DNA from: Candidatus Sabulitectum silens
Lineage (GTDB): Bacteria; Fermentibacterota; Fermentibacteria; Fermentibacterales; JCC-6
Length of the DNA stretch: 64,000 nt
Direction of reading: 5' to 3'
NCBI GenBank assembly: GCA_001875255.1
Contig: MJAN01000006.1
Coordinates: 1-64,000, forward strand
Part shown: positions 30,086-42,046 of the stretch, piece after piece
How positions within the stretch are numbered: position 1 is the first letter of the stretch
Layout of the letters: each line of letters starts with the position of its first letter
Notes under the pieces: generated by a model
The model's input: only the letters and a program-made list of their open reading frames with translations
Told to the model about the DNA's origin: nothing
The model's database searches: none
Program-made: the position numbers and the translations under genes

Positions 30086-32282
30086 ATGAGCAGTTTTCTG
30101 CTGGTTTTCATGGTTCTCTCGGGTTATGGCTCCTGGGAGAACATAGGACCGGAGGGTGGTGAGATCACCGCCCTTGTCCAGAGTACACAGGATCCGAGCC
30201 ATCTTTACGCAGTTTCCGGCTCGAATCCGTCCATGGTCCTGTTTTCCGGTGACAACGGTGAATCCTGGGAGAGCATCGGTTCCTTCACAGGGGGTACCGT
30301 TTACGATGTTACCATGACTCAATCCGGCATTCTTGTGGCCTTCGGCACAAGCAGGGTATGGAGATCCACCGACGGCGGATACAACTGGAGTACTGCTTAT
30401 GTGAGCAATACCTATTTCTACCAGGGAGCATCACATCCCACCGATGGAAACACGTTGTTCGCCGCGGGGTACAGGTACATCGACAGCTACTGGAGGATAG
30501 CATTCCTTAAGTCCACCGATGGCGGTCAGAACTGGAGTGCGACCCAGCTCACAACAAGCTCCAGTCATGCCTACGGCCGAAGCATCGGAGTTTCGCAATC
30601 CGATCCCGATGTTATACTTGTTGGCGGATATGAACCCTCCGGCTCCAATACCCAGAGGCTCTATCTTTCGGAGAACGGGGGCACGACCTTTACCGATGTA
30701 ACCCCTCCCTCAAGCAGCAATGAATCCTACATGTACGGCGCGGCCATTCACCCCGAGGATCCTGACATCATGCTCGCAGGTACACTGTACTCCATTTACA
30801 GAAGCACCGACAGAGGAGCCACCTGGACGAAAATAGCCACTCAGTACTACAACTACAGGATCCGCTACAGCACAGCCGATCCCGACATTGTCATGGCCGG
30901 GGGATACAGCAACATATACCGCTCGACTAATGGAGGGCTTTCCTGGAGCAGTGTTACCACAGGGCTTTCCGGTAACAACTTCCAGCACGTGCTTCCCAGC
31001 TACGACAATGCCACCATGGCATACACAGGAAGCAATGCTGGCTTTTTCAACAGTACCAACGGCGGTACCTCCTGGAACATGTATACCGAGGGCATGACCG
31101 CAGGCAAGGTCCTTGTGGGCTGCCGCTCAGAGGGCTATGTCTACATTCAGCTCACCTCTCTGGGCATTTTCCGCATACCTGAAGACTCATCCGAAGGCTG
31201 GTCATCGGTGAATCAGGCCAGCGGATGCGGTGATCTCGCCGGACTTGTGAGCGATGGGGAGGGCACCCTGCTCGCCCTTGAAGCGGGTGGTTGAGGCGGC
31301 TCCGAGCTCTACAGGAGCACAGACGGAGGTTCCGTCTGGACAAAGGTAGATACCTATTACGGTACCGGATACAAGATGATCTATGCCGGTGATGACACGT
31401 TTTACTGCACCGGTTACAAGTATTCATCCCCGAACTATATGCTGGTGGTTTCCAAATCCATCGACGGCGGTCTGAACTGGACTCGCCAGACAATTCAGAG
31501 CGGTTCGGTCTACGGCTACATCAGGGCGCTTGCCGTTGATCCCTCCAACACTGATAATGTGTTTGCCCTGGGCTACTACAACAGCGCTGTCAGGTGCTAC
31601 TACTCCGAGAACGGTGGCACCTCCTGGCAGGAAAGGTCCATGAGCGGTCTTCAGGGAACACCCTATGATCTTTTGGTGCATCCCACCAGCAGCAACAGAA
31701 TGGCTGCGGCGACCAGTACTGGTTTATTTGCCACGGATGATGGTGGCTCAACCTGGACCAGGGTCACAACGGCCTTCACAGGTGCCTGGTGCGTAACCGT
31801 TCCCGAAGGAACAGAAGACCTTCTCGTAGGTACGAACACAAACGGTGCCTGGATCTGGGAGGACTGGACCGGTACACCGGAACTGATAGGAACGGACCTC
31901 GATGACGTCAGGGTGAATGTGCTCATCGATGTTCCCGAATACTCCCTGCTCTACGCCGGCACCTTCGGCAATTCCATGTGGACCAACTACTACGGTACAT
32001 CCACGGAGGAAGCCATTCAGCAACTCCAACTGCCCTCGATTTCGCCGTATACCCGAATCCTGTAACATCAGGTACCGCCACGGCGAGTTTCGTTCTTCCA
32101 ACGAGTTCCCAAGCCACTCTGCAGGTATTCGACCTCACCGGCCGGGTCGTGTTGGAACATCAGCCGCACCGGGAGATGGGCAGACCATCCTCAATTTCTC
32201 TTCGCTCCCTCCAGGCGCATACATATCCAGACTTACCTGCGGCACCGAGTCCGCAACGGTCAGGATGATAGTCACCCGATAA
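30086..32282 (+). CDS. Asp-box (BNR/sortilin-like) propeller with T9SS sorting domain
   Basis: About 732 residues. Signal peptide from ATG 30086 (GGAAGGGGG upstream). The body holds about ten Asp-box repeats of the form S-T-D-G-G-x-x-W (RSTDGGYNW, KSTDGGQNW, RSTNGGLSW, KSIDGGLNW and others), as in BNR/VPS10 propellers. An in-frame TGA at 31292 interrupts an otherwise continuous frame (EAGG, then GGSELYRS). Indels near 32030 and 32165 precede the sorting domain (AVYPNPVTSGTATASF, DLTGRVVLE, LPPGAYISRL). Surface location is inferred; the ligand is unknown. It may bind glycans or report on polymer substrates. Confidence 0.78.
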
Positions 32283-32288
32283 CTCACA

Positions 32289-32317
32289 GGGGCGGCCGGC
32301 AAGAACCGGCCCGCCCC
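32289..32317 (+). terminator. GC-rich hairpin after the Asp-box protein
   Basis: GGGGCGGCCGG and CCGGCCCGCCCC pair with one bulged C and a 6 nt loop, 6 bp after the TAA at 32282. No T-run follows, so termination would be Rho-independent only in part. Confidence 0.5.
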
Positions 32318-32330
32318 CTTCACTGAACTG

Positions 32331-32366
32331 AAGCCATCCGTAAACTTGACAAACAGATTGTCTATA
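32331..32366 (+). repeat. ~36 bp interspersed repeat, copy A
   Basis: Shares the core CCAYCCGTAAAYTTGACAAA with copies B and C. It follows the end of the Asp-box gene. With copy B it forms an outward inverted pair about 200 bp apart. The 32367-32498 interval between them is AT-rich with no supported gene. Confidence 0.75.
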
Positions 32367-32498
32367 GTAATGCGCTGCAATACATAAGAAGAGCAGTTCC
32401 GCAGATGTGTATTACAAATTATGGATTATTAAAAATATAATAGTACACTATATGATGGCAAAGCCTGATACCAGGGCTATCTCCTCATCTTGTGGGCT

Positions 32499-32534
32499 AT
32501 TAGAAGAGTTATTTGTCAAATTTACGGATGGCTT
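32499..32534 (-). repeat. ~36 bp interspersed repeat, copy B (inverted)
   Basis: On the minus strand it begins at the C25 gene's TAA and reads as the same core. It lies 3' of the C25 gene in the orientation in which copy A lies 3' of the Asp-box gene. Confidence 0.75.
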
Positions 32535-35500
32535 TAAAGTATTACGACTCTTCGGGTGCATTCCGATGCAAGACCGGATATGCGGACGGTGTAGATACCG
32601 GCGGGGAGATGCCGGCGTCCTGCCGGGCGGAGGGTGGTTAATCCGGGGGAGAGTTCGTCTGTCTCAAGGGATGAGACTATTCTGCCATCGAGGGAATAGA
32701 CGGTTATCTCGATGTTCTTCGGTGGTTCCCCGGTAAAGAAGAAGGTGACTTCCAGTTCTGAGGCGGGGGAGGGAACAGTTACCCTTCATCGGCTGGGGAA
32801 GGGAAGGCAATCACCGCGGTGTTGTTGGCCTTGCTGGTTTCCTCGTAAACGTTAAGGGGGTCGGCAACCAGGCTTATCCCGCCATCTGAAGTGCCTGCCC
32901 TTCCAAGGGGGATGAGAACGGTACGCCTGCCGTTCTCCAGAGGTGTTTCCGCTGTGCCCAGGAACTGACCGCTGCCGAGGGCGTCCACCCTTACCAGGGA
33001 GCCCCGGGAAGCAACTGCGGCCCCGGGGAGGGGGCTATGGCCGGTAATGGTTACGGTTACCGGAATGAATCCAGCTGGGAATCCTGAAAGGGGGGTTTCA
33101 GTTGGCGGCGTTAGGGCTATGTCGAGCTTGGGTTCAGCCCGGGCAGGGATGTAGAAACCGGTTCTCGCTGGGTTTGCCTGGTACATGTGCCAGCCGGTTC
33201 CATGTAACCCAGCTGGGGGGTGTCGTAAAGGGTGCCCCTGCCGGAAAAGTCGATGAAGAGTACCTCGCGCTGCCATCTGAGTTGAGGTCGCAGACCACCG
33301 GGGCTCCCCATACAGCGTCCCTTGAGTAACCGGGGAAACCCGCAACCGGATCACCGCTCAGTGGATCCACTCCGGAGAACAGGGTGGAAAAGCCGGAAAA
33401 AACCGAGGTTATGCCGGATCCCGGTGCGGAAGTGAGGCCTGTGACCGGTTGGGATTTTATGTCGGAACCGCCTCCTCCCTGTATGGGATTGAAGGGGGTG
33501 GGGGGCTCTGGTATACCGGTGTTCCGGAGTTCAGCTTCCATCCGGCTATGATCCCCTCGGAGTTGAATGTACCGGAGTTCAGTGTGTAGATAACATCGAG
33601 CCCCTCTCCACCGTCTATCTTTCCTATCACCGGGCCGGGCATGTTTCCAAAGAAATCATGTCCTGTTATCCAGCCTGTCTGCCACTGGAACTCGATTCCG
33701 GGAGCGGGTTCATCGGTTATGCGGCAAACGAAGACATTCTTGAAGTCGCTGCAGAAGGATTCAGGTTTGCCACACCGGCAATGTAGAAGGTTCCATTCTC
33801 CTCGGCGACGGCCAGTGTGCCGAAGACCCTGGCGAGGTAGCCTTCGGTGTTCAGTTCATATAGATCGTGTTCCGTTACCTGAACGACACCTCCAGCCTCG
33901 AAATCCACCAGAACCATGTCGGTACCCGGTTCACCTCCGGAGTAGCTGGTCGTTATCAGCTCATCGAAGCCGTCTTCATCATAATCCGCGGCGGAGGGGG
34001 AGTCGAAGAAACCGCCGCTGAGCTGGAGGGGGAAGTCCTGGGAGAACTCGACCCAGCCGTTCTGCCCTTCTTCGTATCTCCATACATGAAGTTTCGGGGG
34101 ATTGCCGTTGCTGCCCCTGGTTCTCAGGGCTATCTCCAGCCGAGGAGTTTCGTCGGCCTGGAAAAGGACCGGGGTGCCTCCGGTGACAGTTGAGGCCAGT
34201 TCTTCGTCCGGCCAGGTGGTGGCGATCTCCTGAACATGCCAGATCATCGCCGGCCTGGAATAGAGCAGGACCGTTACACGCTCCTGGCCGGGAACGCCTA
34301 TCTTTCTCTGGCATGTTACCACGATGTCGGTCCTGCCGTTGCCTGTGACATCCCCGGCGGCGCAGCCCAGGAAGCGGTCGAAGTCGTATCCAGCCGGGGG
34401 AAGGAGTTCCTGGAATGTCCCGTTCCTCTCCAGCACCCTTAGCGTACCGAAGGACGATATCGCAGCGATCTCGTTGAGCCCGTCGTTGTCGAGATCCGCG
34501 GTCAGGGCGCCTGAACCCGGGGAGCCATAGAGGTATACAGGCCATCCGGATACCGCCGGACAGGAAGTTGAAGCGGTTATCTCCGCGGGAGGGCTTTCTC
34601 TGCCTATGGGATCCACGGCGGTGACCTCGACCTGGCAGCTTGAGCCGGGCTGGAGTCCGTTTACGGTTATCTGCTTCACCGGGATAGGCAGGGGATTCAC
34701 CCTTCTTCTGCCGGTTCCGTCGTCGGCATAGACGTAGTATCCCGACGGCTGGATCCCCCCTGAGTACTTCCAGGTCAATGCGATATGGTCTTCCCCGGAT
34801 TCATAAACGCTTATGGAATTGGGAGGATCGAGCTCTTCGTTCTGCAGGAAGGCAACAAGTGAGGCATCCACTTCCCTGAGGATGGAAATACCGGCGGGAG
34901 TTTCAGCCACCACATCGAAGGAGCAGCCGGGAAATCCCTCCCTGAGCCAGTCGGAATCTGGATGCTGGGGAAAGACCGTGAGTGTAATGCTGCCCTCCAC
35001 TGTGTCAGCTGAGTTGGCGGGAATTCCAGAGGAGTAGACGGTGTCCACGGAGAAAGGTTCAGGCGGAGACAGGTTATCGATGGTCATGGTGAAGCCTCCT
35101 CCGTTCCCCGGCCCGGCATTGGCCACAAGCAGGTTGTCCAGCACTATGTCCGCGGTGGTTCCGGAGGAATTGTCCACGGTTGGATCGATGAGGACGGCGC
35201 TGTAATCCGAATCCATCACCGTGAGATAGAAGGAGGACCCCCACTGGTATGTTGCACCCCCTCCGGAATAGGTAAAGACCACACCGAACTCTACCACTGC
35301 GTTTCCCGGGGCATCCGGGGCGATGGAAACGGTGAACGGCTCATCAGGGCTTTTCCACTGGTCCGGTGGAATGTCCGGTAGAACTACCTGGTCCACAGGG
35401 ATGGAGCTGATGAACTGGCTGCCCTCTATTACGCTCAACTGAGCGGATACTCCCTGGGCGGTTTCACCCCCTGTGTTAACCGCCGTGAACTGGATGTTCA

Positions 35501-37719
35501 CCGTTTCTCCGGGGCCCGGCTGACCGGGGGAGGTTTCCAGAAGGGATACCACCGGGGTCTGGGATGGCAGTATGTCCAGTGTGGTAATCCCAGGCAGCCA
35601 GCTTGAAGTAGTTGACTGTAACTGGTTCAGCTGTTCCCTGGGCTTCGTGGCGGTAATGTGTATCTGATCTGATCCTCCACCATCGGCAACTGCTACCCCG
35701 GGGAAATAGGCCTTTCCGTACTGGTCGGTGTGCTGTACTGAAAACAGCTCATCCTGCTTCCAGAGACAGACCGTGGCACCGGCCACAGGGATGGATCCAT
35801 CGGTAACAGTTGCCGTTACGGTGACAGGAACCCCCTCCACGGCAAAGAGTGGTGTACAGCTTACTGAGAGTTGGCCTGGATCGTCACGCCATACACCCAT
35901 AAGAGGTGAGCCCAGCAGGTTCAGGAACATATATGAGGAGCCGGTGAGATTCTTTGAGGTTCTGTATGCCTCGCCAAGATAACTCAGGGGCCAGTTCAAG
36001 CCCTGATAATGGAAAAGATCCGCAATGTGTCCGGTGTCAAAGAGAGCGTCGCAGAAGGTGTTGGCCGTTGAGATCTGGGAGTGGAGCCCACCCCTGGCGT
36101 TGGAAATGACCGCTGTGAGCCCGGTATTCTCCGCTGTGAGGAGACCGGCCTCAGCAAAACTGAAGGCACCGTCGAAATGCCCGGCATCACACCCCAGTGT
36201 CCACAGTATTGACGGCTGGCCGGTGTTTTCCATGGTACTGAAGTCGGAGTCCCACATATACTGCCCCAGGGTACCGCTCCCCGCCGTACCCAGCTTGTGT
36301 ATCTCGGAATGTCCCGCGTGTATGATGAGATTGTAGCCCTGGTCGAACTCCGCCAGGGCATTGTTCCTGTTCAGGTCCCCCGCCGGCAGGGAGTGGGGGT
36401 AGTAGAGCTCCACAGGGTCGTCCAGATAACCGGGAACCGAATTATCCCGCAGCCTTTCCGCCAGCTCCATCAGGTCGAAGGCGCCGGAACCGGCAGGATT
36501 ATTGGAACCCATCAGAAGGATCCTTCGGGCGAAGTCCTCCGGGGGATCCGTCGGGTCTTCGTAGAGTTTCAGTTTCTCGAACATGGTCTCGAAGTCCGAG
36601 GCGTTGTTCACCGGCCATCGTCCGGTGCAGAGGTCGAGGAAGCCCGGTGAGGATATCACCCGCCACACGGAGCCGTCGTATGACCAGTTGCCGTCGAGGT
36701 CGCCGTAGTAATCGTCGGATGGGAGCTGATAGGAGGGGTAGGGAACTGGAACGTACTCCCAGCCCCCTGTCTGTCTCACCGGAACCACGGAATCGTCTCC
36801 CCCCAGGAGAACCGCCTGAATGCCCCAGTTCTGGTGGGCGCTGCGAAGGAAGTTCCTGATCCGTTCCGGTGTGTCCGCCCCTCCGTAGTGCTGTTCTATC
36901 CACTGAACGGTGCGTACGGTGGTTACAATGCCATGGCTGGTACGGTGATCCGCCAGCTGTTGAAAAAGCTCTGCCATACCATCTGTGGTTACGATTACCA
37001 TGTCTACGCAAATGCCCTGGGAGGAGGGGAATTCCGTTATGGCCAGGGGGCCTGTCTCACCGGCAAAGGTTTCCACCGACGGTGCCGGATAGAGGCGGAT
37101 GTCATCGGGATTGGACACCAGGCTTTCTATTCCTCGAAGCCGGAGACCCGAACTGAAAAGTGATTCCCTGTGGGGTGCAGAGACATAGCCAGTGGAAGGG
37201 GAGGTCAGCAGGCTCACCGATATGGAGGTAAGCACCTCAAGCTCACCGGAGGAAGGGACATATCTCAATGGATACCCGTCAAGGTAACCACCTGGTAGCC
37301 CATGGCGGAACCTGCCTGGAAATGGCAACGGGTTCCGGCGGAAATGGTTCAGTGCTGGAGTAAACAGCCGGGTCAGGTGGAGTGAAGCTGTTTTCATCGA
37401 AGGTGTCGAACTGTCTGGGTCGCAAAGTGAAGATACCGGGAATCCTGGCCCATGTTACCGAGTTGACGATCACCGAATCGGCAACGGTCCCGGGGGGGAG
37501 AAGAAAGGACCGGGACAGGTGGGGAATGGCGGGGCCCGGGGGTATGATCCCATCGGAGCTTGACTGAAAACCGGGAATGGCGGTTGAATGATATTCCCCG
37601 CTCCCAATGGCGGAAGGAGTTATCTCAACACTTCCGGGTCGGGCTGAGAAATCAAAATCCACGCTGATGATGCCCTGCGAGAGCTGCACCAGAATGATGA
37701 GAACAGCTGACAGGTTCAT
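32534..37719 (-). CDS. Gingipain-type C25 peptidase with FN3, FG-GAP-like repeats and T9SS sorting domain
   Basis: About 1728 residues, reassembled from six track ORFs and an untracked tail. ATG 37719 gives a signal-like start (MNLSAVLIILVQLS). Residues ~180-620 are the C25 domain: AVLLGGDDSVVPVR, DDYYGDLDGNW, catalytic His in LIIHAGHSEIHKLG (about residue 480) and catalytic Cys in LWTLGCDAGHFD (about 515). Next come Ig-like repeats, an FN3 domain (ISVYESGEDHIALTW) and FG-GAP-like blocks (DLDNDGLNEIAAI, GNGRTDIVV, DEDGFDELITT). The minus-strand tail after 32780 reads ITVYSLDGRIV and LPAGIYTVRIS, a sorting domain. It is probably a surface or secreted cysteine protease. Copy B abuts its stop codon and copy C lies just before its start. 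Confidence 0.82.
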
Positions 37720-37722
37720 TGT

Positions 37723-37761
37723 AAGGCCACCCGTAAATTTGACAAATAGATTTTCTAACAA
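37723..37761 (+). repeat. ~36 bp interspersed repeat, copy C
   Basis: Same core as copies A and B. It sits in the divergent gap between the C25 start (37719, minus) and the membrane protein start (37827, plus), where it could overlap control signals. TTGACAAAT within it resembles a -35 box, but A and B lack a matching -10. Confidence 0.75.
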
Positions 37762-37826
37762 TATTACTATCAGTAACATAACAAGTTCCCGAATACACTG
37801 GTAAGACTCACTGGAGGGAAGAAGGG

Positions 37827-38672
37827 TTGACCGACTGGAAAAGGATCGTCCGTGTTTTCGTATATGCTTTCCTGATAGTTGTTTCCTTCACCGGAACCAC
37901 CGCTTCCATACTGGAATTCCTTCTGGCGAAGCCGGCAAGGGGAGTAACAGGGAGGTTCGAAGGGGCGGCGGAGGTCCTGTCCGCACAGGCTGACTCCACC
38001 TCCCGCATGCTGAACGCCCTGCCCATGGTGTTCCCCGCCTCGGCGAAGGACGGCCCCACGGAACCGCTTCAGGATTCCATTGCAACCGGAGGGTTTCTTG
38101 CTGCTCCGGCGGTCATGGCCATTCACCTGGTGAACATCTTTCTCATACTCTCAGCACCTGTGGGCGGGTTGCTTTTCGGCGTGCTGTTCGGGGTTCTCAT
38201 CCTTCTTGAGTTCATGAGGGATTCCTTCAGGCTGAGGAACATCGCCATGGCCGTGGGAACTGCTTTCTGGGTGTTTGCCCTGGCCATTCCCGGCTCGGTG
38301 CTGATCTCCGGATTCATTTCCACCGCCTATTCCGGCCCACTCCGGTACGCGTCAGCGGTGAAGCTTGAAGCCTTTCGCGGCGACTATTCATCCCTCTGGC
38401 AGGAATGGGCCGGGGAGGAGGGGAAGGAGGTTGACGGAACAAGGTTCGAAGTGAAGACGGCGGCAATGGCAAAGGGACTTCCTGGCTATGTTGCCTTTGC
38501 GTCGATCTCGCTCATTGTGGATTGTGTCGTACTGCCTGTCCTGCTGTCATGGGCTCTCTACAGGCTGGGACTCTTCCTGGCGAACACCTGTTTCGGGACA
38601 TTCAGGATTAGCAGATTAGGAGAAACCCTGAAAAGGATAATTCAAAAAGCATCATCCCGGGATTCGGCTTGA
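37827..38672 (+). CDS. Integral membrane protein, unknown
   Basis: 281 residues from TTG 37827, preceded by GGAGGGAAGAAGGG. Four or five hydrophobic helices: VFVYAFLIVVSFTGTTASIL, VMAIHLVNIFLILSAPVGGL, LRNIAMAVGTAFWVFALAI and YVAFASISLIVDCVVLPVLL. No known family. It overlaps the next gene as TGATG, so they are co-translated. Confidence 0.7.
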   Translation: MTDWKRIVRVFVYAFLIVVSFTGTTASILEFLLAKPARGVTGRFEGAAEVLSAQADSTSRMLNALPMVFPASAKDGPTEPLQDSIATGGFLAAPAVMAIHLVNIFLILSAPVGGLLFGVLFGVLILLEFMRDSFRLRNIAMAVGTAFWVFALAIPGSVLISGFISTAYSGPLRYASAVKLEAFRGDYSSLWQEWAGEEGKEVDGTRFEVKTAAMAKGLPGYVAFASISLIVDCVVLPVLLSWALYRLGLFLANTCFGTFRISRLGETLKRIIQKASSRDSA

Positions 38673-39750
38673 TGAGGAAGAATACACTGTTCATGTCATC
38701 ACTGTTCCTGGCGGCGTGCTCAGCACCCCCGAAGGCAGCTGCTCCATTCAGATATCTCCGATACTCTCTTTCTGGCGGATACCGTGGGTGTTCTGGTGGG
38801 GGATGAGGGCTATACCTTCGGGGCTGTAATGGACCTTGAGCCGATCCCCGGAGGATTCGCGGTTCTCGACGGCATTTTCTGCAGGATATCCATTTACGAT
38901 CATGAGCCTGTTTCACTGGCTCTGCAGGCGGCAGGGGAGAGGGCCCCGGGGAATTCGCCTTCCCCTTTTCCTTCTGCAGGCTGCAGGCAGGAGGGTACCT
39001 TGTTTTCGATCAGGGAGCCAGACGCTACTCACTTTACAGCTCAGCTCTTTCCTTCGAAGGGAGCTATCCCTCCGGAATGGGATTGCCTCTGATGATGTCC
39101 CCCGCAGGGACTCCAGCGTGGTGGTGGGAAAGATAGAGATCATGTTCGCCGAAGAAAAGCTCATGGCGGGACAAAGGATATTTTCCATGAACCCCTATTC
39201 CGGTGAAGAAGGAGTCGTTTACCATGAGCACATAGAGGAGATGGGCGGCTCCGACATCGACCTGAGACCTCATTATTCGTTCTTCACGACGGATTCATCG
39301 GGAAGGGTGTATCTTGCCCGTTACGATTCGGACATTTACGCCATTGATGTGCTTTCCGCCGGTGGTGATTCACTTGACCGCTTCATTTTTGAACCGGAAC
39401 CCAGACCGGAATTTGACAGGGAAACCCATCAGCTCCGTTTCCTGCCGATAACCATTCCCCTGACCACGAGCGAAGGAACAAGTGTTCTGGAGGTAAGCGC
39501 TCCGGAGCTTCACCCATACGTTACATACCTTGCCACAGGCCCCGGAGACAGCATCTGGGTCCGGAGGTACGGCCTTCCTGAGTCCGAACACTGGGATGTT
39601 GTATCACCAGAGGGAGAACTGGTCCGCAGGGTGGTTCTCTTTGCGGACACCATGGGAACGGGAGCCTATCCCTCCCTTCAACTGTCGCCCTGGGGCATGG
39701 CCGCCACGATGAACGAAAACGAGGTGGAGAGGTTCTATACCGTGGAATGA
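38672..39750 (+). CDS. 6-bladed beta-propeller lipoprotein 4 (frameshifted)
   Basis: About 358 residues across several indels. ATG 38672 gives a lipoprotein signal with lipobox LAAC. After shifts near 38770 and 38900 the frame reads LVGDEGYTFGAVMDLEPIPG, then the propeller signature GRGEGPGEFAF, then a long last part (ATMNENEVERFYTVE). Same family as the lipoproteins near 12-16 kb. Coupled to the upstream membrane protein. Confidence 0.7.
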
Positions 39751-39767
39751 TCCCGCTGCCTGACAAC

Positions 39768-41927
39768 CTACTCCGGGGAAACCATATACGCTTCGGTCCA
39801 GTGAGGCCGTTCAGGGGAACCGACTGCCAGCATGTCACGCCAGGTACGGTCGGTAAGCCTGTCGTTCATCGGCCAGGTGAACTGATGGTAGCTGAGGACA
39901 GGTCCCATGGCAGCCTCCACCACGCCATCGGGCCTCGGTAGATAACCACGCAGTTGTCCAGGTTACCGGAGGCAACCTCAAGGACCCTTCCGGAGTTCTG
40001 ATCGGTGTGGACGTCTGCTATCAGGGAGGTTTCCAACCCCTCCGTGGTCGTTTCACCCCAGGCGATGGCGTCTTCAAGGGATGAGGCGAAACCCTTCAGG
40101 AAGTCCGCGTCGCTTTCCGTGAGCATTTCTCCCTTCAGCTCCTTCTCCGCTATTCCCTGGATCCCCGCCAGGAGGTCATCGGCCCTGTCGAACCGCATTG
40201 TCAGTTCATCGTCGAGGATGCCATAGTGTTCCAGCCCGTTCCTTGCCATTATCAGGGTCCCCCTCAGTTCGGCGTACACCTCGGGAACCGGTTCCACGAA
40301 ACCGGCGGAGGGTACAGGTTCTCCGTCTGCCGGAAAGGCGCAGCCGGCGGTGGGGGTGTAACTCTGTTTGGCGTAGAGAATGGTGTCATGACGGAGCATG
40401 GCCCAGGAAGCCAGGAAGGTGGAGAGGGTGCACCTGTTCCACATTGCCGTCTGCATGAAGTCGGGATATCCCTGCCCCCTTGGTTCAGCGAGGAGCTTCA
40501 GCGAATGGAGCCAGCACATGTAGAGGGTGGAGTGCCAGTCATCGGTGGAAACACTGTCTATCATCCTCTGCATGGACTCCATGGTATCCGGTAGTGGCTG
40601 AACAGCAGGGTTCCGTCATTCTCAAGGATCTCAAGGGCTCCCGGGCAGCGGAAGGCCCCGGCCACATCCAGCCCCGAGGGCATGAAACGCTGTTCACCGG
40701 CGGGTTCCTTCCCACGGAGGGGAAGACGAAACGGCCCAGGATGTCGCTGTCCGGTGTGTAGCGCTGGCCGAAGAAACGGAACCCGGCGGTTTTGCCAGAA
40801 GACCGGTGAAACCTCGGGATAGAAGTTTCCGGAACCGTCGGGCATTATCACCGACTGGCCGGTGCCGCTGTAAATCGACTGACCGGAGTAACTCATGACT
40901 ATGTTCTCCCTGAAATCCTCCAGAAAGGTTTCCTCCCCGAGCAGTCCGGGGTGGAAGCGCTCTCCTGCGGCGTTTCCGGCGGCGGCCTGGTACTCACCAA
41001 CGGTAAGGTCATCGGCGAATCCGGCGAAGAAGGCCGTTACCCCGTAGATCCTCTGCCAGATGTCCCTGAGGGGGACACCGTCTATGTGGATGGTATTCAG
41101 GTCCGAGACTATGAGCAGTGCCGTCCGGGTCATGCCGTCGGCGGCTTCTGAGGAAACCAGGAAGCTCTCATCCGGGCCGTGGGGGCTTCCCCCCTCCAGG
41201 ATGAACGTGAGCCTACCCATGAACATCATCGCCATGAAGAAATTCTCCAGCTCACTGCTTGCGGTGTAGTGCCCCCTGGGAACGTACTGGGAATAGTCCT
41301 CCCTGTAACCGAAGACTGGGCTTTCGGTGAACCCGGCATGGGCCTCATGAGTTCGGTCTCCGCCTCCACGGTTTCCGCGATGCTTTCATGGGGCTGAAAC
41401 CTGGTTCCAGAAAGGTAAGGGGAACGGCGAAATACGCCGCGGCAAAAGATCGTTCCTGGAGAGAGCTGATTCGTAGAGGCTAACGCACAGGGTGGAGAGA
41501 TCGGGGTAGAGGTATTCGGTTTCAACCTGCTGAAGTATCTGGTCAAAGAATATGTGCAGCATATGAAGGGGAATCCCGCTGGAGACATAAACAGGCAGAT
41601 CAGTATCGCTGAGCCTCTGGAAGGCCCTTACGGGATCGTCGGTGGGCGGAGCATGGGATAGACCGCGAAACCGTTCTCGATAAGGGTGCCCCCGGCGGAA
41701 ATCGCTCCAGCATGGAGGAGGGCGTTACTGAGGTTGATCACCGATCCCGGGTCCACAGGCAGCCCCAGGGGAGGCATGGATGGGACCGAAGAATACTCCA
41801 CCGGTTCGTAGAACCTGCTGAAGGAACTCTCCATTTCTTCGTCCAAAGGGTAGCGGAGTTCTTCCGAAGGCACTTCCCCGGAACACCCGAACATTCCAAT
41901 GAGCAATATCATCAATGCTTCTTTCAT
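39768..41927 (-). CDS. DUF3160-family lipoprotein
   Basis: About 720 residues. ATG 41927 (GAGGGAG upstream) gives a lipoprotein signal with lipobox MFGC (Cys ~15). The central part has the DUF3160 pattern MAMMFMGRLTFILEGG, and later LYMCWLHSLKLLAEP, STFLASWAMLRHDTILYAKQSY and ESDADFLKGFASSLEDA. A final frame change restores the family end (VLSYHQFTWPMNDRLTD, ending in YMVSPE). Function of DUF3160 is not known to me; it occurs as exported proteins in diverse bacteria. It faces the propeller lipoprotein convergently. Confidence 0.8.
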
Positions 41928-42046
41928 GCTGTTCTCCCTCGAATGGTTGACGGATCCATACCGGTGATACACCGGCAGCTGCTTCCCATTCCCCCCGGTG
42001 CCCCCTTTGGTTATTATGGTCCTTTCAGTAACCGTGGGGAGGAAGG

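Noticed and set aside
33641-37163. Several plus-strand ORFs over the C25 gene
   Set aside because: All are antisense shadows; the minus strand carries the catalytic and sorting motifs.
32135-37779. Conserved peptide LFVKFTDGF in three ORFs
   Set aside because: It arises from translating the ~36 bp DNA repeat; the ORFs lie in non-coding or upstream sequence.
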